Program-made: the position numbers and the translations under genes
Notes under the pieces: generated by a model
What the model was told of the DNA's origin: nothing
The model's database searches: none
The model's input: the letters and a program-made list of their open reading frames with translations, nothing else
Part shown: piece by piece, positions 16,282 to 24,932 of the stretch
Numbering within the stretch: the stretch's first letter is position 1
How the letters are laid out: each line of letters starts with the position of its first letter
DNA from: Domibacillus robiginosus
GTDB taxonomy: Bacteria > Bacillota > Bacilli > Bacillales > Domibacillaceae
NCBI RefSeq assembly: GCF_000966195.1
Contig: NZ_LAHL01000001.1
Coordinates: 58,199 to 122,198, forward strand
Reading direction: 5' to 3'
Length of the DNA stretch: 64,000 bases

Positions 16282-18873
16282 TTAAACCAGTACCCTTTCT
16301 TTTTCCCGTTTACGCTCTTCTTCTGTAGAAGTGGAAGAATCAAAAGCTTCCAGTAGATCTTTAAAAACTGGATTGATTTTCACGACAGCCGAGCGGCCGT
16401 AAATATCCTGGAACAGTGCCTCGCCTCGATTCAGTCCTTTTAATGTTTCAATGTTCGCTGGTGTCGGCGGCAGGTTCAAGTAATCCAGCATTTCTGCTGC
16501 TTCACTTGTCTTTTTCATCCCAAAGCTGAATTTCATGCCAATGTTTGCAACATCCTCTCCATGGTCAGACGCATTCTGCGACCCTTTTATGAGAGTGGTA
16601 TTGTAATAACGCCCTTGCCGGATAATAAAATTCATGAGCTCAGCCCCCACGGCACTCCGATCCACGCTTCTAGCTTCATCCTGCAGGATAATTTTATGCC
16701 GGGACCGGTCCTGGTTGAACATATACTGCTTCGTAAAAGCCGTCAGAGAAATCATAATGGCTTCCGATATTTTATGTGCCGGGCGTGGCTGCTTGGTATG
16801 TGCGTCCGGCAGTGTGAGGTTCTGAACCATCATCACTTGAAGCGGCTTGTCTACTTTCAACACTCTGTAGTCCTGCCCAACTTCGCCAAACAGAAGGCGG
16901 GCCAGCTGGTTGCGCCGCAATGTTTCGAGTGTTCCTTTCAGCCGTTCAACTGATTCATGCCGGCTCTTCGACATGTTTTCCGGCCGCTTCTTATACAGTT
17001 CTTGAAGATAAGCTATAACAGCATCAATACATGGATCGTCCGTGCGGGATATTTCTTCTACTGCTTCACTCAGAATGGTGTACTGGTCATCTTGAATATT
17101 GATGCCGGCTAAGTACGAAAGAATGTCCATGCAGACATCTTTTGCTTCCTCAATATTGGTGCTAGTGCGGAATGGATCCAGGCAGCCGGCATCTTCTTTG
17201 CTGCGTCCGAGTGTCCACAGCGAAACATGCTCTTTCGGGATAAAGGGCAGCCCTTTTTCCCATCCTTTACGATCGCCCTTGGGATCTAAAACCAGTGCCT
17301 GTGAACCGCTCAATACGGATAAATACGTAAACAGGTTCATAAAAACCGATTTCCCTTTGCCTGTCATCCCCGCAACCAGAACCGAAATGGAATCCACCAC
17401 ATTATGAACTCCTTCAAATGCTTTCGCAGCCAGATCCGGCTTAATAAACACTGGCCGCTTGAACTGCTTGGTGTAGCCAATAAAAAGCCCCCGATTATCC
17501 CCGATATTGGTTGTGGCACCAAACATGGCCCCGGCAAGGATGCCCGGAGCCGCTTCAATTTTATAGTCCGTGTTGTACTGCTTAGATCCTGGGATTGTTT
17601 CTATAGCCAGCCCAATCTGTTCGCCGTAAGGCGCCAGGATACTTACACCAAATCTCGAGAGTTCATTTCGCAGCATATCCGCCCGGGACTTTAACGTTTT
17701 TTGATCTTTCGCATTGACCCTGAAGATGAAGGAACAGCTGTAAGCAGGCTGCCCGCTTTTTTTAAAGTAGTTTTCCATCTGGATGGCACCCTGTTCGGAG
17801 GTGGAAACACTTAAGTCAACACCCGTTCCGCCTTTTATCGCTTCCTGCCGTTGATCCTCAAACTCAAGCCGGGCATTGCTCAGCTTCTTTCGGACCTGTG
17901 TATTGTGCTGATGGTGAGCACGAATGGAAACGCCCACCGGAAACGGCATTTTGGCTTGAATTTTGTACAACCATTCAAAACCTGGATGGTGGTTGACTTC
18001 GTCCATTGAATCACAGACCAGATACTGCACATACATGTCTTCTACTTCGTTTTCGATAATCTTTTTCATCAGCAGTGTTTTCGGCCCCACTTCTTCCACG
18101 CTTGCACTTTGTAAATCCATAAAAGCTTGTTCGTCCGGTCTTACCGCTTCGTGAATATCTCCGTTTTCTTCATATCCTTCCACATGTTCGCCAGGCAGGA
18201 AGTCAGGCCGGTGCTTTACATCATGATTTGAGTTTGTCACCGCAAACACTTTTTCTGCCAGGTACACCGCTTCCTTTGCGCTAAGTGGTTTGACCGTAGA
18301 AGAAAACCCACCGGAAACCGTTGTAATCAGAGACTCTGCCTGCTCTTTCCAGGCATCGATTTCTTCCTGCAAAATATCGTAAGGTTCCAGGCCCACCGCC
18401 CGGTATACCGGTGACTTAAACCCCATCAAAAATTTCTGCAGGGCATCCAGGGCATTTGTACCGGCGTTTCCCTCTTTGTATTTGTTTTTTTCGGGATTCA
18501 GCTGGATGCCTATATAATGGTAGTATTCGCTTGTTTCATTGATCTGGCGCTGTCTCCCCAACACTTCTTTTAGCTGTTCCATAAATGCAGTACCGCTTTC
18601 TTTCAGCGGATAGCTGAGGCGCTGCATATCCTGAATCGTCTCATCCAGCACGCCACCAGTGTCGGTAGGAGAAGGTGAAACGATAAAATGAAGATCATGC
18701 CCGTTGTTTGCTAAAAAATACAGCTGCTGCTGAAACGGAATCATTTTTTCTTCGGTTTCCCTGAAGTCATAGCCGAATCCTTCAACCCGGTAATACGCCC
18801 ATACAGTGCCGTCCCGCCCAAACAGCAGGTTTCCCTCAATATGCTTTATTGGAAACTCCATCATGCTTTTCAT
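16282..18873 (-). CDS. VirB4/ConE-type transfer ATPase
   Basis: This 863-residue protein is the motor ATPase of the transfer channel. The N-terminal half is the VirB4 family domain (LLFGRDGTVWAYYRVEGFGY). Walker A is GMTGKGKS near residue 500, LVLDPKGDRKGWEKGL follows, and Walker B is KIILQDEARS near 727; then FIIRQGRYYNTTLIKGSQNA. Length and order fit the ConE/Tn916 Orf16 group. AAAGGAG lies 11 bases before the ATG. It acts at the inner face of the membrane with the TcpC-, TcpD- and TcpE-type proteins encoded just upstream. No damage seen. Confidence 0.95.
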   Translation of the reverse strand: MKSMMEFPIKHIEGNLLFGRDGTVWAYYRVEGFGYDFRETEEKMIPFQQQLYFLANNGHDLHFIVSPSPTDTGGVLDETIQDMQRLSYPLKESGTAFMEQLKEVLGRQRQINETSEYYHYIGIQLNPEKNKYKEGNAGTNALDALQKFLMGFKSPVYRAVGLEPYDILQEEIDAWKEQAESLITTVSGGFSSTVKPLSAKEAVYLAEKVFAVTNSNHDVKHRPDFLPGEHVEGYEENGDIHEAVRPDEQAFMDLQSASVEEVGPKTLLMKKIIENEVEDMYVQYLVCDSMDEVNHHPGFEWLYKIQAKMPFPVGVSIRAHHQHNTQVRKKLSNARLEFEDQRQEAIKGGTGVDLSVSTSEQGAIQMENYFKKSGQPAYSCSFIFRVNAKDQKTLKSRADMLRNELSRFGVSILAPYGEQIGLAIETIPGSKQYNTDYKIEAAPGILAGAMFGATTNIGDNRGLFIGYTKQFKRPVFIKPDLAAKAFEGVHNVVDSISVLVAGMTGKGKSVFMNLFTYLSVLSGSQALVLDPKGDRKGWEKGLPFIPKEHVSLWTLGRSKEDAGCLDPFRTSTNIEEAKDVCMDILSYLAGINIQDDQYTILSEAVEEISRTDDPCIDAVIAYLQELYKKRPENMSKSRHESVERLKGTLETLRRNQLARLLFGEVGQDYRVLKVDKPLQVMMVQNLTLPDAHTKQPRPAHKISEAIMISLTAFTKQYMFNQDRSRHKIILQDEARSVDRSAVGAELMNFIIRQGRYYNTTLIKGSQNASDHGEDVANIGMKFSFGMKKTSEAAEMLDYLNLPPTPANIETLKGLNRGEALFQDIYGRSAVVKINPVFKDLLEAFDSSTSTEEERKREKERVLV

Positions 18874-18897
18874 TCCTTATCAACACTCCTTTACCGA

Positions 18898-19353
18898 TCA
18901 TTTGTACGTGGTGTATCCTTTAAAAAAGTAAATCACGGACTTAATCGCATTCTTCTTTTTTGGGTCCTTGTACGTACAGACTCCTTCAACTGCAAATGTT
19001 TTCGGTTTTTCCAGCTTCTTTCCCTTAAAGTACGTAACCCGCTCCAGCCTTCGGCAGTGGAAGCTGACAAAAGAACGGAAATAGGAAACCGGAGACCGGT
19101 TCTCTGTCCCGATATCAGACAGCAGCCAGGCAAGTGTTACCGGAATCGCCAACAGAATGCCGGCTGGTATCCAGTGCAGAAGAAGACCCAACCCCGGGGT
19201 AAAATACCACAGCAGCTCCACTGCCCCAAAAAAGAAGAAATAAAAGATTGATTTTAAGCGGATCGGCCTTCCTAGCTGAAGGCCAAACAGCTGATAAATT
19301 TTCCGGTCGAACTTTAAAAAGTTATTGATCACATATAAGGGTACCCGGTTCAT
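18898..19353 (-). CDS. tcpE: TcpE-family transfer membrane protein
   Basis: This 151-residue protein fits the TcpE family of Gram-positive conjugation proteins. MNRVPLYVINNFLKFDRKIY and QLFGLQLGRPIRLKSIFYFF are typical; two closely spaced hydrophobic segments follow (about residues 36-54 and 57-78), then PVSYFRSFVSFHCRRLERVT. The gene precedes virB4, as in Tcp, Tn916 and ICEBs1 operons. AGAGGG lies before the ATG. TcpE is required for efficient channel assembly in the Tcp system. Confidence 0.85.
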   Translation of the reverse strand: MNRVPLYVINNFLKFDRKIYQLFGLQLGRPIRLKSIFYFFFFGAVELLWYFTPGLGLLLHWIPAGILLAIPVTLAWLLSDIGTENRSPVSYFRSFVSFHCRRLERVTYFKGKKLEKPKTFAVEGVCTYKDPKKKNAIKSVIYFFKGYTTYK

Positions 19354-19383
19354 CGTATCGCCCTCTTTATAAGTTTCTTTGGC

Positions 19384-19605
19384 TTACGCGCCTAAATTCA
19401 GCTGTCCACCAAGCCACTCTGATAAACTTAGCAAGACCTCTGGATTCACCACAAAGATGCCGATAAATGCAAGGCCGATCAGGCTGCCAATCATGGCCAG
19501 CCAGGCCCGCTTATACGCTGCGGCCAGCAGCACAATAAACAGCACGAATAAAAGGATGTACTGTACCTGCTCGGAAAACCACTGAAAAATTCCTTCTAAA
19601 CTCAT
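19384..19605 (-). CDS. TcpD-like small membrane protein
   Basis: A 73-residue protein with two hydrophobic segments (VQYILLFVLFIVLLAAAYKR and WLAMIGSLIGLAFIGIFVV). Its ATG overlaps the stop of the tcpC-type gene (ATGA), and GGGAGGGGAA lies upstream. Size, topology and the position between TcpC and TcpE match TcpD/ConC. The exact role of this small protein in conjugation is not known. Confidence 0.78.
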   Translation of the reverse strand: MSLEGIFQWFSEQVQYILLFVLFIVLLAAAYKRAWLAMIGSLIGLAFIGIFVVNPEVLLSLSEWLGGQLNLGA

Positions 19606-20609
19606 TGTTCATTCCCCTCCCTTTCATTGATCGAAGACACAACAAAACGCTCGCCATCTTTTTTGATAGCCAGCTCATAATCCGTATGAAATTGCATGTC
19701 CGACTCCGGATCCTGCATCACTACTTCACTCTGTACAATATATTCTCCCGTTTTGGGTCCTTCATAAATATCCGCTGACGCTACTTTTACAAATGTCATT
19801 GATTTATTCAGACCGGCAAGGCGGCTGCCATCTTCCAGAATATACGCGAGCTTGTCGGTTGAATCTTCTGTATAGCTTGTAAAAAAGGTATCTAAAAATG
19901 TTCTTACCCTGCTTGTTTCTGGTGAAGAAGCGGCTTTCTGTAAGCCGATCTGATGATCCGCTTTTACCGTTGTCTGTTCTTCAATGTGTGTGAATTTTGG
20001 AAGTTCATAGATACCGTACGAGGTGCCGTCATAGGCAACCGGTACCACAAAATATTTAGAAATTGACTTTGTTTCCGGCTCATCTTCCCCATCCACTTCA
20101 CGGGTTAATTCTGCAGTCACATAAAACGTAACAAGCGATTTATTGTTTCCCAAGTCTTCTACTTTCTTCAGCGTTGATCCTTTATGAGCGGAATTCCATG
20201 TGACTTTGTCCGTATTCAGCCCAGCCTGCGGATCCAGCCCCTCTGCCAGGAAGGATGAGAGTTTCTTTTCCCTTTCTTTCTTCTTTTCTTCCCCGCTTCC
20301 CCAGTTGAAGTAATGGGCGGTAAAGCTTTGCGCAAATTGAACTGCTTCCGGTTTGACGGAAGGGTTTTCCGTCTCTTCAGCCCGTGTTGCTTGCGGCAAT
20401 GGATCATCATTCGTTTTAGAAAAAAGTGTAACGGCTACGACAAGGAACATAAAACTGAACAGCACCCAAAAAGCAGCCGCTCCTGTTTTGCGTGCCATGT
20501 ATCCCCTCGGACGCTGCGGCTTTTGTTTCATTTTTTTGGGCTGAGGGGAGCGGAGCGCTTTTTTTACCATACTCAGCCGGCTGTTTCGTTTCAGCTTCTT
20601 TTCATCCAT
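19602..20609 (-). CDS. tcpC: TcpC-family transfer protein
   Basis: A 335-residue bitopic protein: a basic cytoplasmic start (KKLKRNSRLSMVKKALRSPQ), one membrane segment (AAFWVLFSFMFLVVAVTLF, about residues 48-66) and two extracellular NTF2-like domains (KPEAVQFAQSFTAHYFNW; SSPETSRVRTFLDTFFTSYT). This is the TcpC/ConB architecture, a VirB8-like scaffold that forms trimers outside the membrane. It is the first of the core channel genes in the operon, after the decayed ParMR cassette. Confidence 0.88.
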   Translation of the reverse strand: MDEKKLKRNSRLSMVKKALRSPQPKKMKQKPQRPRGYMARKTGAAAFWVLFSFMFLVVAVTLFSKTNDDPLPQATRAEETENPSVKPEAVQFAQSFTAHYFNWGSGEEKKKEREKKLSSFLAEGLDPQAGLNTDKVTWNSAHKGSTLKKVEDLGNNKSLVTFYVTAELTREVDGEDEPETKSISKYFVVPVAYDGTSYGIYELPKFTHIEEQTTVKADHQIGLQKAASSPETSRVRTFLDTFFTSYTEDSTDKLAYILEDGSRLAGLNKSMTFVKVASADIYEGPKTGEYIVQSEVVMQDPESDMQFHTDYELAIKKDGERFVVSSINEREGNEQ

Positions 20610-20627
20610 TGTTCATCACCTTTCTTT

Positions 20628-20849
20628 CTAGTAGTGCTTGCTTGTTCCTGCTAAAAAACAAATAGCTATAATCAAAAGCAGGGTTCCGGTCATCCCGAAC
20701 TTTCCAAGCGATGAATTATAAAGTGAGACTGCATGAACTTTCCCTTCTTCCCATAATGGCTGAGCACCTGGGAATTCTTCGAGTACTACACTCCCGATTG
20801 CTAAGATTAAAAAGATCATCAGAAGGGTGCCTAGCAGCATTTTCAGCAT
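20628..20849 (-). CDS. Small two-helix membrane protein
   Basis: A 73-residue protein with hydrophobic segments at both ends (LLGTLLMIFLILAIGSVVL and FGMTGTLLLIIAICFLAG) and a short loop between. It lies 19 bases upstream of the TcpC-type gene in the same direction and is likely part of the membrane channel. GATGAATACTC before the ATG has only a weak ribosome site. Family not recognised. Confidence 0.6.
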   Translation of the reverse strand: MLKMLLGTLLMIFLILAIGSVVLEEFPGAQPLWEEGKVHAVSLYNSSLGKFGMTGTLLLIIAICFLAGTSKHY

Positions 20850-20961
20850 GAGTATTCATCCTTTCATTCACAAAATAACGGCTGTCGGATGTCTGAATAC
20901 GACCACCACCTTTCCGAGAAACAAAATAAAAAACACACCCTGAGTGCCTTAGCTGATCCTA

Positions 20962-21335
20962 TTACAGCTTCATACCGAACGAGGATATCATGGCAGCGGC
21001 ACTGTCTGTCATTGCCTTTTCTGTTACTAGTTCTGCCTGACGCTCTATAACAGGTGAATTTGTTTCTTTCCTTGAACCTGCTTGGACAGATGCAAGTTTA
21101 TCGAGCAGTTCCTGATGATGCTGTTCATTCACTTTTCGCATAGCCTCTAGTTCGGCCAGGATTGAACCTGCTGCTTTTTATTTAAGATGGCCCTGCAGGC
21201 AAATAAAAGCAGGTTTCGGATAGCCTCACTTCGGTTGAAGTCTGGAATATCGTCCAGCCATTCGTATAACTCCTGATCCCCTTGCTTTAAATGCAAGCCG
21301 TAGCGCTTTTCCCATTTTTGCTCCATAAACGTCAC
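20962..21335 (-). pseudogene. Frameshifted ParR-like DNA-binding protein
   Basis: The first frame reads 62 residues with a ribbon-helix-helix look (ELYEWLDDIPDFNRSEAIRN, LLLFACRAILNKKQ) and then stops at 21147. A shift of one base in the run of five A near 21177 rejoins a second frame, AAGSILAELEAMRKVNEQHH, which continues as a coiled coil to a TAA at 20962. Joined, the product is about 125 residues, the usual ParR size. It directly follows the broken ParM gene, in the order parM-parR. Start GTG 21335 or ATG 21326. The lesion is in a homopolymer, so sequencing error is possible. Confidence 0.65.
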
Positions 21336-22354
21336 ATCATGCTTTGCGTTGGTTTTTGGCCAAAAATAGCTTTTCCCAAACGCAAATAACCAATTGCATT
21401 GGCAAATTGGCTTTCCTTAACACTAATTAACCTGTTATCCAACAATGGCTGGATATTGGGTGCAAATAATTCTCCGCCTCCGCCGGCTAAGAATATCCCC
21501 TCATATAAATCTGATTCTTCTGCCCAAATGCTTTTGAGCTGGTCTGTGATGTTTGCAGCAATCAATTTTTTGCTTTTGCCGATCACACCACTGAAATCAA
21601 TGTATTTGCCTTTGTACATTACATGTTCGTCGCGCCAAATACGGCTGACAAAAACTCATTCAGATCCGCTCCGCCAGTTTCAGCTTTATAAGCCTGGCGA
21701 ATATCCTGGTGCAGATTAATTACTCCTTCATCGGCTGTGCCGGAAAGCCTTGCTTTCGGCAAAAAAGAACCGCCGGGCTGCATCTCGACCACGTCGAAAT
21801 TTGTAGTCCGAAAACTAATATCAATCAGCCCAATCACCGCCCCCCTCGTTCATCAAATGCGGGTATGCAAAACTTCCTTCATGATTAATCAGCGCCGAAA
21901 AAACAGCGGATGCACCCTGCGGGAAAATAAGCGCCTGGTCAATGGACATTTTTCGTTCTCTATTCGCCAGTGGCCCTGTTTTCCATTCGATGTCCGGCTG
22001 AATTCCTGTAGTAATCAAGCGGAAGACCCGTTGCCAACTGAATCCTCTCCACGATTCATCCGCTACAGCCTGAATAGCCGAATTAAGCAGTATATTTGTA
22101 TACGTATGGCTGAATCTTTCCCATTCAAATATTCTTGATGCGGATCGAGACTCTTTTGCCAGATCCCCGACAAAATAATCTTCTCCTGCAAAATAGATAT
22201 ACATATTTGATAATGCATCAGTGTTCTGACCAAATAAGCCGCTCATTCCTCGTTCATATCCCTTTCATACCAGCGAAGGAAACAGTGCCTGCTTGCCTGT
22301 AGAAGATATAGCTTTTACATATCCCTACCCTAGATCACCCGCTACTTTTTCCAT
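21332..22354 (-). pseudogene. Broken ParM-like actin-type partition ATPase
   Basis: Translation from ATG 22354 gives MEKVAGDLG, then TAG where the family has any residue in DLGxGYVKA, then GYVKAISSTGKQALFPSLV. A frame change near 22265 leads to IYFAGEDYFVGDLAKESRSA. A one-base insertion in a run of six G near 21840 changes frame again to NEGxVIGLIDISFRTTNFDV. Near 21620 another change leads to the last part with FLAGGGGELFAPNI, the ATP-site GGG loop. These are the ParM/StbA landmarks in order over a normal length. One nonsense and three frame changes make it non-functional as read. It lies inside the transfer operon, same strand, between the NusG-like gene and the channel genes. Confidence 0.8.
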
Positions 22355-22638
22355 CGGATCACATTCTCTGGTTTATTTGATTGAGCTGCTCCTGCTTAAT
22401 TAGCCGTTAAAGCAGGGGCTTCTTCGCCAAAGACTGATAAACTGCAGCCCATTGTCCAAAAAAAGCATGGCTTCGCCATCCCGTAAAACGATTAAAAAAA
22501 TCATTTCCAGGCTGAATCGTTATTTATTCAGTTTTTACTTTTTTCATAAAACCCTCATTTTCTGCATTAGCCGGCTCATTGCTTCTTTACAGGCAGGTTA
22601 ATACTCTAAGTGCAAGTGTGTCTTATGAAAGCGGCAAT
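22355..22638 (-). other. Intergenic, possible old parC or leader
   Basis: This 280-base gap lies between the NusG-like gene and the decayed parM. parM operons normally have their centromere parC here, but I see no clear tandem repeats, only short GC-rich symmetries (GCATGGCTTCGCCATCC near 22468). If a centromere existed it has decayed. Confidence 0.3.
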
Positions 22639-23532
22639 CTAGCTGCTCACCTCCAGCCGCAGTCTTCCTATAAACGTTCTAACAAAATCGGAGTCTCGTA
22701 TTTCCTGTCCAAATGAAGCATGCTGTTTCTTGTAAATGTACACAAGGAGCGGCACTGGCAGTGAAAGAATTTCCCTTTTTCCACGAATAAAGGAACGGCA
22801 CTTTTCAAACATGCTTTGAAGCGGGCTCTTGTCGTCAGTAAGTTCTTTTAATTCATCCAGCTGATCAGCTACAGAGGCCTCATGTTTTTCATCTCCCTCT
22901 GTTTCCTGATTGGTTCCTGACATATTCGCCTCATGCAACTGCTCTTCTTCACTTTTCTCCTCTGTTTCCGCAGCACATACTTCGACTGCTGGCGTCAGGT
23001 CAATCTTTTCAAAAAACTGTTCCATCTCTTCATCAGGTATAGAGTAAGAACCCACAACCCCTATCACTTTAGGAATCGAGTTAATGAGATGCCACACTCT
23101 TTTAGGGATCTCGAATAAGTCTTCTTTCAGCTCCAGCAAAATATAGCCTTTTAATACACTTTGAATACATCTGCCTCGGTAATTCGTGTTTTTTAGCTCC
23201 TCTGATTGCTGGGCGATTTCTTTCTGGTATGATTCACGCATACGCTTTGTTTCATCACTATCATCCGCCGGATCGATCCCGGCATAGGCTGCGCGCAGGT
23301 TGCTTAAGTTTTCTTTAGTGCGTTTTGTATGCAAATAAGCGGTCATATCACCATTATCTAAAAAATCAGATAAATTTTCTGAGTTTAATTCTCTTCCAAG
23401 TACTTGCGTGACAGTCTCAAGCGCATAAATCCCCTTCACTTGAAACTCTTTTCTCTTATAAAAAATAGATTTCAGCATTTCTTTCGCATCCACTTCTTGG
23501 CCGCTTTTCACTTGAATTGCAAAGAATGACAT
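22639..23532 (-). CDS. NusG-like (NGN-domain) protein at head of transfer operon
   Basis: This 297-residue protein begins MSFFAIQVKSGQEVDAKEML, like the first strand and helix of the NusG N-terminal domain. The second half of that domain appears at residues 120-175: SVLKGYILLELKEDLFEIPK, VWHLINSIPKVIGVVGSYSI and PDEEMEQFF. An insert of about 70 charged residues separates the halves, and a KOW domain is not evident; the tail is acidic and then basic. NusG paralogues such as LoaP and RfaH ride on RNA polymerase and suppress termination in long operons. This gene is the first of an 18-kb transfer operon, which fits such a role. Start ATG 23532. Domain call is by pattern; the function is inference. 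Confidence 0.7.
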   Translation of the reverse strand: MSFFAIQVKSGQEVDAKEMLKSIFYKRKEFQVKGIYALETVTQVLGRELNSENLSDFLDNGDMTAYLHTKRTKENLSNLRAAYAGIDPADDSDETKRMRESYQKEIAQQSEELKNTNYRGRCIQSVLKGYILLELKEDLFEIPKRVWHLINSIPKVIGVVGSYSIPDEEMEQFFEKIDLTPAVEVCAAETEEKSEEEQLHEANMSGTNQETEGDEKHEASVADQLDELKELTDDKSPLQSMFEKCRSFIRGKREILSLPVPLLVYIYKKQHASFGQEIRDSDFVRTFIGRLRLEVSS

Positions 23533-24286
23533 ATCTATTCCTCTCCTTTTTTTAACCAGCTGAAATGAGCCAGTTAAAATAGTTAGGTGAATGTTCGTCT
23601 TCTTGCTAAGTCCGGTCCAACAGCGTCAGTGAAAATAAATATTTAATCATTTGTTTTCGTTATAGCATTCTACTAAAATAAACTTTCAATACTTTTGGAT
23701 CTTTTTGTTAAATTTGGCTTCATTGTATGTAGGTATCGAGCATCTGTCAACCAATTTTTAGTATTTTGGTAGTTTTATACCATATTTGTAAATCAACAAG
23801 TTTGTTTATCCCATAGGGATCCGGAGAGTAAACTCATGGAAAAATTAGGAGAAAGGATGTACTACTCATTCCTAGCCTTATGTGAAACTTAAAGCCATGC
23901 CCTCTTATGTCTGCGCTTACGAGTTTTCTTGATTTCTTAAATCTTCTTGGATCAAAATGATCTGCTTATTTCGGTTATGTACGTTCATCTCCTTCAAAAA
24001 ATAAGACCTTCCATCCCAACAAAGAAGCCAACTCTTTGATTTGAAAAAATTTAAGTTTGTAAGTAAGTGCTTTGCAATTCTGCTTGTTTTCGTCTGATTG
24101 TGATGTCCTCCCTAAAAGTATATATTTGTTGTATTAAAACCTTGATTTATACATTTATTGTATCTCGGTGCATTGCTTCCCCCCCTCTCTTTATATAAAG
24201 TCCCTGAATTAAAAAACATCATTTCAAACAATTACTTCTTCAACCATTTTAGGCTGCTTTCCATACACGACCTGATGTACACGAAC
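23533..24286. other. Divergent promoter region and long leader between transfer operon and tub locus
   Basis: About 750 AT-rich bases without a convincing gene. The promoter of the minus-strand transfer operon should lie here, and TTGATTTACAAATATGG followed by TATAAA (minus strand, near 23770-23795) is a weak candidate with a short spacer. TTAACCAGCTGAAATGAG with CCAGTTAA (23552-23579) could form a leader hairpin just before the NusG-like gene. Confidence 0.3.
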
Positions 24287-24418
24287 CAATCATCATCGTT
24301 TGTGATTGGTAAATGACTATTGCGATCATTATCGTTTGCCAGCGTTAACAACAAGATCGCTCAAAATCGTTTGCCAGCGCTGATAAGCGTTTAGCTAATT
24401 TGCAATCATTCTCGTTCT
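24287..24418. repeat. Left repeat block of the tub locus, putative tubC
   Basis: Four related units: CAATCATCATCGTTTG (24287), CGATCATTATCGTTTGCCAG (24323), CGCTCAAAATCGTTTGCCAG (24357) and CAATCATTCTCGTTCTTG (24403). The core ATCATTATCGTTT also occurs several times on the other side of tubZ (26283-26709). Repeats bound by TubR form the centromere tubC in other TubZ systems. Assignment here is inference from position and repetition. Confidence 0.6.
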
Positions 24419-24521
24419 TGAACAGGAAAAAAGGTTTTCAGCTCCCTTCTCAAGAATTATTCAATAGGAATTTTATATATTGACTTCCACCATTTGCTTG
24501 AATTATGATTGAGAGGCATTT

Positions 24522-24588
24522 ACTGCCGCAATAATTGATGCTGTTACATGCATATATTGAATCTAATAGCCGCAGTTATTGCGGCAGT
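24522..24588. promoter_or_regulatory. 13-base inverted repeat before tubR, candidate operator
   Basis: ACTGCCGCAATAA (24522-24534) and TTATTGCGGCAGT (24576-24588) are perfect inverted repeats 41 bases apart, and a third half-site GCCGCA (24569) makes a smaller palindrome with the right arm. The right arm ends just before the tubR ribosome site GGGAGG. A repressor here, probably TubR or the tubY-like product, would block the promoter or loop the DNA. Confidence 0.6.
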
Positions 24589-24604
24589 TGGGAGGTTTTA
24601 AAAA

Positions 24605-24904
24605 ATGAACAATCATGAAGTTTTTCATATCTTGCATGAAAGGCTTAAGGAAGGTGTTTATTTTTTAGCTGCACTAGAAAACCAGCCTATTTTAAAGGAT
24701 AAACTTAAAGATGAAGTGAATAGTTTATACAGGTCTTTTAATAACCGCGATTTGATCAATTCAAGGCATACACTGGATACCTGGACTGCCCGTTTAGAAG
24801 GTGCAGGTTTAGTTGATGTTCAAGAAGTCGGCCGGGCACGAATGTATTCTATATCCGATTTAGGGAGAGAGATGATCGAGCATGTCCAAGCGCAGAATAG
24901 CTAA
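24605..24904 (+). CDS. tubR: TubR-like winged-helix centromere-binding protein
   Basis: A 99-residue protein with a winged-helix pattern and the ending LVDVQEVGRARMYSISDLGR, which closely resembles the VGRSKIYTLSDLG region of pBtoxis TubR. TubR dimers bind the centromere tubC, carry it to the TubZ filament, and repress the operon. GGGAGG lies before the ATG. The gene precedes tubZ by 28 bases. Length matches the family (about 100 residues). Confidence 0.85.
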   Translation: MNNHEVFHILHERLKEGVYFLAALENQPILKDKLKDEVNSLYRSFNNRDLINSRHTLDTWTARLEGAGLVDVQEVGRARMYSISDLGREMIEHVQAQNS

Positions 24905-24932
24905 AAAGATGAATAAGAAGGGAAGAAATTAT

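Noticed and set aside
21332..22354. Programmed frameshifting in parM
   Set aside because: Three frame changes plus an in-frame TAG in a conserved motif do not fit a programmed event; decay or, for the homopolymer sites, read errors are simpler.
24882..24932. Earlier start for TubZ overlapping tubR
   Set aside because: The extra 17 residues (MSKRRIAKKMNKKGRNY) are basic and not seen in TubZ relatives I recall; ATG 24933 has its own GGGAAG site. The earlier start cannot be fully excluded.
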